Translations under genes and position numbers: made by a program
Notes under the pieces: generated by a model
Databases searched by the model: none
Told to the model about the DNA's origin: nothing
Seen by the model: only the letters and a program-made list of their open reading frames with translations
Shown: positions 5,101-8,602 of the stretch, in pieces
How positions within the stretch are numbered: the stretch's first letter is position 1
Layout: the number at the start of each line of letters is the position of its first letter
Origin: Bacteroidota bacterium
GTDB lineage: Bacteria; Bacteroidota; Bacteroidia; Bacteroidales; VadinHA17
Direction of reading: 5' to 3'
NCBI GenBank assembly: GCA_030642585.1
Contig: DAOWNN010000072.1
Span: 1-8,602, forward strand
DNA length: 8,602 bases

Positions 5101-5787
5101 TCATGGTAATAATTTGTACCCAACACCCCGGATGCTGACAATATGCTTAGGATTCGAAGGTTCATTTTCAATTTTTTTCCGTAAATTAACGATGTGGCTG
5201 TCTATAGTACGGGATGAGACCACGATATTATCTTCGCCCCATATTTCGTCTAAGAAAACATTCCGCTCAATGACCTGTTCTTTTTTCCTGATCAGAACTT
5301 TCAGCATACGGAATTCAAGTGGCGTTAGTTTAATACTGACTGTCCCCCTGTGTGCCTCGTATTTCCTGAAATCCAAAAAGATATCACCGATAGAAAACGT
5401 AGTTAGTTCATCGCTTTGATCATCTGCCCTCCGCAGAATGGCTTTCACACGGGCAAGTACCTCCCGAAGACTGAATGGTTTGGTCACATAGTCATCAGCG
5501 CCCAGCTCAAGGCCCAGTACTTTGTCAATTTCTTTGTCCTTGACTGTAAGCATGAGAATAGGCGTATTATTATCTTCTTTGCGCAGCTGTTTACAGACCT
5601 CATATCCGCTCAGCAAAGGCATCATCACATCCAGAATAATAATGTCAGGATCTTGATTTCTGGCCGCATTGAGTCCTTCCTCACCGTTTTCAGCTGAAAT
5701 AACTGTAAAACCTTCTGATTCAAACTCATCTTTCAGGCTTAGCAGAATGCCTGGTTCATTTTCTACGATAAGAATTTTTTTCTGCAT
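5101..5787 (-). CDS. OmpR/PhoB-family response regulator
   Basis: The 228-residue product has a receiver domain (about 1-118) and a winged-helix DNA-binding domain (about 130-227), the normal size and order of the family. The phosphoacceptor is D53 (IIILDVMMP); the conserved Thr and Lys are T82 (LMLTVKD) and K104 (YVTKPFS). The usual acidic pair is E9-N10 (IVENEPG) instead of E/D-D, so one Mg2+ ligand is changed. The C-terminal domain shows LTPLEFRMLKVLI and the recognition-helix region SSRTIDSHIVNLRKKIE, ending RGVGYKLLP. It starts 7 bp after the kinase stop, so the two are co-transcribed and form a cognate pair. The repeat before the propeller gene is a plausible binding site. The start ATG has no clear Shine-Dalgarno, which fits coupling to the kinase gene. 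Confidence 0.92.
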   Translation of the reverse strand: MQKKILIVENEPGILLSLKDEFESEGFTVISAENGEEGLNAARNQDPDIIILDVMMPLLSGYEVCKQLRKEDNNTPILMLTVKDKEIDKVLGLELGADDYVTKPFSLREVLARVKAILRRADDQSDELTTFSIGDIFLDFRKYEAHRGTVSIKLTPLEFRMLKVLIRKKEQVIERNVFLDEIWGEDNIVVSSRTIDSHIVNLRKKIENEPSNPKHIVSIRGVGYKLLP

Positions 5788-5794
5788 ATCAATC

Positions 5795-7894
5795 TTAATT
5801 TATGTTCATTAAGGGAAGAAAAATGGTAAATATTGAGCCTTGTCCGGGGCTGCTTTTCACAGATATTCTGCCCCCATGGGCCTCAATGGTATGCTTGACC
5901 AGCGCCAGGCCGAGCCCTGTACCTTTTTCAGACAATTGGTTTGAAGACCTGGACTGAAAAAATCTATCGAATATACGATCCAGATCTTCCTTCGGGATAC
6001 CGATTCCCTGATCCTCCACACGGATGATAATAAATTCAGATTTCTTTTGAAGATATATACCCACGGATTTTGATTTGGGCGAAAACTTGATGGCATTATC
6101 CAGCAGGTTATTTAAACATCGGGAGAACGCATCCTTATCGATTGCTACTGATGGAATATCCGGGTCGAAATGCTTTCTGATTTCGATTCGTTCATGAATG
6201 TGGTCCTTAATGAAATCGTTAACTGTCTCATCAAGCCAGTCCCTCAAAGCCGTGACTTCAAAACTATATACTTTTTTACCTGCCTCAATTTTGGAGAAAT
6301 CGAGAATATTCTTTACCATTCGTGTCAGTCTGTTCGCATCCTGATCAATTACCGAAAAATACTGATGCATTTTTTCGGGGCTTTTTATCTTGCCTGCAAG
6401 CAGTCTCTCGGTGAGTGCCTTGATCGAGGTTAGGGGGGTTTTTAGTTCATGGGAAACAGAAGATACGAAGTTGGATTTCATGATCATGACTTCACGTTCC
6501 CGGATGATGGCTCGAATGATCATCAAAGTCCCGAAAATCAGTATAATCAGCAGGGTTATAATGGACCAGAAATAGTAACTATTAAACAAATCTATCCCGA
6601 ACTCGGTATTTGGCACTGATCGTACCATTCGGATTTTCCATGGCGGAAAATAGTTGTCAAATTCTCCAGTGAGCGAAATTGAATCGTGTTTGTGATCCGC
6701 ATTACCCAGAAGTATTTTTCCGGTCAAATCAGTTATTATAATATTGTTTTGCTCATCCACGGGAAGGTTATCAACGATCGGTTGCAGCCACTCACGGATC
6801 ATTTGATCATTGTTCCATTTTATACACAACATACTGGAAGCGGGAACTGCGGTAATCAAATAATCTTTGCCCTGTACTGTTCTGGACAGATTGAAAGGCT
6901 CCGGTTTGGATTGGTTTGTTATTTCCTTTAGCACCGGAATGATTTCAGTCTCTATATGCCTGCGAACTTTCCACTGTTCGACTCGCAGATTATGCACTTC
7001 CTGTAGACTGATATACTGCCGGTGCTGTTCTTCATAATTGTTAACGGCCGGCATTTCATTGAGTAATTCTTCAATGGTATCTCTGGCCATTTCAGCATAC
7101 GTTAAGAACCGGGTCTCAGTTAATACCCATTCGCCTTCAAGAATTCTTTCATACACTGTCAGAGCTTCATTCAGGGCTTTGTTATTATTTCCTGATATGC
7201 GTTCACAATCAACAATCTGCATCCCGGCAGTTAATGCCAATGGGAGTCCCGCTGATGTCAGGCTTGAAAAGTACTGGTCAATGATCCTCTCGTACGTGTT
7301 GATAGCTGAATCAATCATTCCGGCTTTTTTTTGAACTCTTGCCAGGTGATTCAGTCCCTGTGCCCTGGTATGATATCTTTTCACCTTTATGAACAGTTCT
7401 TCCAATAGAGAGATGGCAAGCTTGTAATCTTGCAGTATGAATTCTGCATTCCAGGCCTGGTTTTGTAGTGTTTGTTGAGCAGAAGTTAAAACAGTTTCTG
7501 AATTTTCTAAGTCATCAGGTTCAGGTTGAAGCAGCGGAAAAAAAGTTAGTCCATCTCCAAACAGGATGAACACTTCATCTACTGGTTTATCATCCCTTAG
7601 AGATACCTTTAAATACTGCCGGATAGCCCTGTACTCCTGATTACGGAAAGCCGGGAGTTGAGCCGTTTTCTGCAGAAAAGCCTCCGTATTTTTCAGTTGA
7701 TTTGAGAACTCTCGCTTCAACAGCATCATGCAGTTCTGCTGTTCTTCAAGGATCTTTTGTTCACGGCGATATTTCTCGTTCATTATCGCACGAATGCCAA
7801 AAATGCTCATTGCCACAGATGGAAGTACTATGGTTAATATAAAAATGACAATCAGCTTTTTCTGCTGCTGAAGCATGGTCATGATTGAATTCAT
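5795..7894 (-). CDS. Sensor histidine kinase with large extracytoplasmic TPR-like sensor region
   Basis: The 699-residue product has TM1 at about 14-35, an extracytoplasmic region of about 400 residues, TM2 at about 442-463, a HisKA domain (about 470-537) and an HATPase_c domain (about 580-697). The phosphorylated His is H482 in SSVSHELKTPLTS. The ATP site shows the N box NLLDNAIKF (N600), the G1 box DQGIGIP (D628), the F box FDRFFQ and the G2 box GTGLGLALVKH. The sensor part contains TPR-like helices (about 155-265, for example AGMIDSAINTYERIIDQY and NEALTVYERIL) and a later alpha/beta, Cache-like stretch (about 335-425, with IIITDLTGKILLG). There is no PAS or HAMP domain that I can see. Its ATG overlaps the TGA of a 49-codon ORF (ATGA), and the regulator gene follows 7 bp downstream. 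The ligand is unknown; a TPR-containing sensor suggests it binds a protein or peptide. Confidence 0.92.
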   Translation of the reverse strand: MNSIMTMLQQQKKLIVIFILTIVLPSVAMSIFGIRAIMNEKYRREQKILEEQQNCMMLLKREFSNQLKNTEAFLQKTAQLPAFRNQEYRAIRQYLKVSLRDDKPVDEVFILFGDGLTFFPLLQPEPDDLENSETVLTSAQQTLQNQAWNAEFILQDYKLAISLLEELFIKVKRYHTRAQGLNHLARVQKKAGMIDSAINTYERIIDQYFSSLTSAGLPLALTAGMQIVDCERISGNNNKALNEALTVYERILEGEWVLTETRFLTYAEMARDTIEELLNEMPAVNNYEEQHRQYISLQEVHNLRVEQWKVRRHIETEIIPVLKEITNQSKPEPFNLSRTVQGKDYLITAVPASSMLCIKWNNDQMIREWLQPIVDNLPVDEQNNIIITDLTGKILLGNADHKHDSISLTGEFDNYFPPWKIRMVRSVPNTEFGIDLFNSYYFWSIITLLIILIFGTLMIIRAIIREREVMIMKSNFVSSVSHELKTPLTSIKALTERLLAGKIKSPEKMHQYFSVIDQDANRLTRMVKNILDFSKIEAGKKVYSFEVTALRDWLDETVNDFIKDHIHERIEIRKHFDPDIPSVAIDKDAFSRCLNNLLDNAIKFSPKSKSVGIYLQKKSEFIIIRVEDQGIGIPKEDLDRIFDRFFQSRSSNQLSEKGTGLGLALVKHTIEAHGGRISVKSSPGQGSIFTIFLPLMNIN

Positions 7895-8040
7895 GAGGAT
7901 TTTCCCGGTTCGGGTGTGAAGAAAAGGGTAGCACCAGAGGATATTCCTTTAGCCGTGACAACCAGGTCACTAATACGGACTGTACCTGCAAAGAGCACTA
8001 AGAATAAATTTTTTAGAAAGTTGTTCAGAGTATCCGCCAT
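7891..8040 (-). CDS. Small ORF of 49 codons overlapping the kinase start (ATGA)
   Basis: ATG at 8040 opens a frame encoding 49 residues: MADTLNNFLKNLFLVLFAGT first, then a moderately hydrophobic segment (DLVVTA) and a C-terminus FFTPEPGKSS. Its TGA (7891-7893) overlaps the kinase ATG as ATGA, the classic sign of coupled translation. The ORF is less AT-rich than the DNA beyond 8041, which looks non-coding, so the composition change at its start supports coding. There is no Shine-Dalgarno. I do not recognise the protein. The N-terminal hydrophobic stretch (about 9-20) is short for a TM helix, so it may be a membrane-associated peptide, a modulator of the kinase or simply a leader ORF setting kinase translation. 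Confidence 0.45.
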   Translation of the reverse strand: MADTLNNFLKNLFLVLFAGTVRISDLVVTAKGISSGATLFFTPEPGKSS

Positions 8041-8197
8041 GAGATTAATTAATGTTGATTTTCTCAGTTGCTACATTTTAACTATGTGCTAAATCTCATT
8101 ATATGCATAACAAATATACCGAATAAGAACTATATGTTCAGGGAAATCTACAATTATGAAGGAAACATATAAATCAGTACTTATGCTAAAGAAAAAA

Positions 8198-8221
8198 ATC
8201 CCATAGGGATGTTATGTTATA
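8198..8221 (+). repeat. Short palindromic repeat, copy 1 (diverged)
   Basis: ATCCC-ATA-GGGAT forms a 5-bp stem with a 3-base loop and is followed by GTTATGTTATA. The form parallels copies 2 and 3 (stem, TA-centred loop, then an AT-rich tail), but the stem sequence differs at the outer positions, with compensating changes that keep pairing. Confidence 0.45.
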
Positions 8222-8263
8222 GAAATGGACGTGAGTCCTTATTTTATGGATAAAAGGAATAAA

Positions 8264-8287
8264 GAGTTCCGTAGGAACGGCATATTT
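8264..8287 (+). repeat. Short palindromic repeat, copy 2
   Basis: GAGTTCC-GTA-GGAACGG contains the 5-bp stem GTTCC/GGAAC with loop GTA, followed by CATATTT. Read against copy 3 on the opposite strand, about 20 of 24 bases agree, including the flank outside the stem, so it is a sequence family and not a chance palindrome. Confidence 0.5.
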
Positions 8288-8364
8288 TCATATCCTTAAA
8301 TTCCAGCTAACCAAACAAAATATACCTGAACTTTGAAGAAGAATATCTCCTGAATTTTTTGTGG

Positions 8365-8400
8365 AACAGAATATTTCGTTCCTATGGAACTCATTCTGTT
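8365..8400 (-). repeat. Short palindromic repeat, copy 3, nested in a longer inverted repeat
   Basis: On the minus strand GAGTTCC-ATA-GGAACG is followed by AAATATTCT, matching copy 2 in opposite orientation. Here the core GTTCC/GGAAC stem (8378-8382 with 8386-8390) lies inside a second perfect 8-bp inverted repeat, AACAGAAT (8365-8372) with ATTCTGTT (8393-8400), so the whole can fold as a 36-base interrupted hairpin. Confidence 0.5.
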
Positions 8401-8556
8401 ATTCATTATCTGAATCAGAGTCTGTCGACCCTGGCAATAATATGTCCTACCTACGGCAGTTGATTACTTATTAGCAATGGGTCACCCAAATTTTAAAAGT
8501 ATAAATAGCTGATATTCAGAATTGTATTTTTTTGTGTTCACTTCGTGTACAAAACA

Positions 8557-8602
8557 GGTGGCAGCGAAGTCAGTACGGACTCTTCCCCTGCGGGGGGCCA
8601 CC
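8557..8602 (+). repeat. GC-rich dispersed repeat, copy B, inside a hairpin at the window end
   Basis: CGGACTCTTCCCCTGCGGG at 8576-8594 differs from copy A by one base. It is enclosed by GGTGGC (8557-8562) and GCCACC (8597-8602), a perfect 6-bp inverted repeat, with CCCC/GGGG able to pair inside. The element may continue past the window. It looks like a structured intergenic repeat; a mobile miniature element is possible but unproved. Confidence 0.45.

Larger units (their letters stand above)
8041..8602. other. Right-edge intergenic region with repeats, no gene
   Basis: No ORF here is convincing; the best is a 16-codon reading at 8156-8206 that runs into a repeat. The promoter of the kinase operon should lie just to the right of 8040, but I cannot point to clear -7 and -33 boxes. 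The stretch contains three GTTCC-nnn-GGAAC type palindromes and ends in a GC-rich hairpin. Confidence 0.6.

Noticed and set aside
5063..7334. Rightward ORFs and one other leftward frame within the regulator and kinase genes
   Set aside because: They lie opposite or inside well-supported two-component genes and have unlikely compositions.
7761..7991. 76-codon leftward ORF overlapping the kinase N-terminus
   Set aside because: It overlaps both the kinase and the 49-codon ORF in a third frame; the ATGA-coupled ORF is the better candidate for the upstream region.
8156..8206. 16-codon rightward ORF
   Set aside because: It is very short, has no context and ends inside a palindromic repeat.
8198..8400. 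CRISPR array
   Set aside because: The palindromic repeats are in mixed orientation with unequal spacing and diverged sequence, and no cas gene is present.

Overview
The window looks like a chromosomal piece of a Bacteroidota-type (FCB group) bacterium. Three things point there: the N-terminus of a Bacteroidota-style arginine decarboxylase at the left edge, AT-rich intergenic DNA with few Shine-Dalgarno sequences, and a two-component operon driving a secreted TPR/TolB-like propeller protein. This placement is an inference from protein style. No rRNA, tRNA, CRISPR array, transposase or integrase is visible.

Left part (1-2640). The first 64 bases are the 5' end of a leftward decarboxylase gene. 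Three phased 15-bp direct repeats lie at and upstream of its start codon. A rightward remnant of a RimK-type ATP-grasp ligase follows (199-366), closed by a clean intrinsic terminator (395-423). Next comes a strongly AT-rich rightward cassette: a two-TM protein (584-1108), an 89-residue unknown (1111-1380) and a small basic protein with a PD-(D/E)XK-like pattern whose 3' end seems frameshifted (1403-1654). A hairpin then precedes a coupled gene pair: a 78-residue conserved-looking protein (1738-1974) and a retropepsin-like aspartic protease with a C-terminal SEC-C zinc motif (1974-2567). The pair overlaps as TAATG.

Middle (2571-2912). This is a convergent intergenic region with several hairpins and one copy of a GC-rich repeat that recurs at the right edge of the window.

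Right part (2913-8040, all leftward). In transcription order: a previously unlisted 49-codon ORF overlapping the next gene by ATGA, a sensor histidine kinase with a large extracytoplasmic TPR-like region, an OmpR/PhoB-type response regulator 7 nt downstream, and, after a 109-nt gap, a secreted or lipid-anchored TPR plus TolB-like propeller protein. The gap holds a perfect 8-bp direct repeat with a 10-bp period, the geometry expected for an OmpR-family site. The simplest reading is an envelope sensing circuit in which the kinase detects something outside the inner membrane, possibly through TPR contacts, and the regulator controls the propeller gene.

Right edge (8041-8602) has no convincing gene. 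It holds three copies of a short palindromic repeat (GTTCC-nnn-GGAAC type) and the second copy of the GC-rich repeat.

The most unusual items are the retropepsin/SEC-C pair with its small partner, the hidden 49-codon ORF coupled to the kinase, the operator-like repeat before the propeller gene, and the two families of dispersed intergenic repeats.
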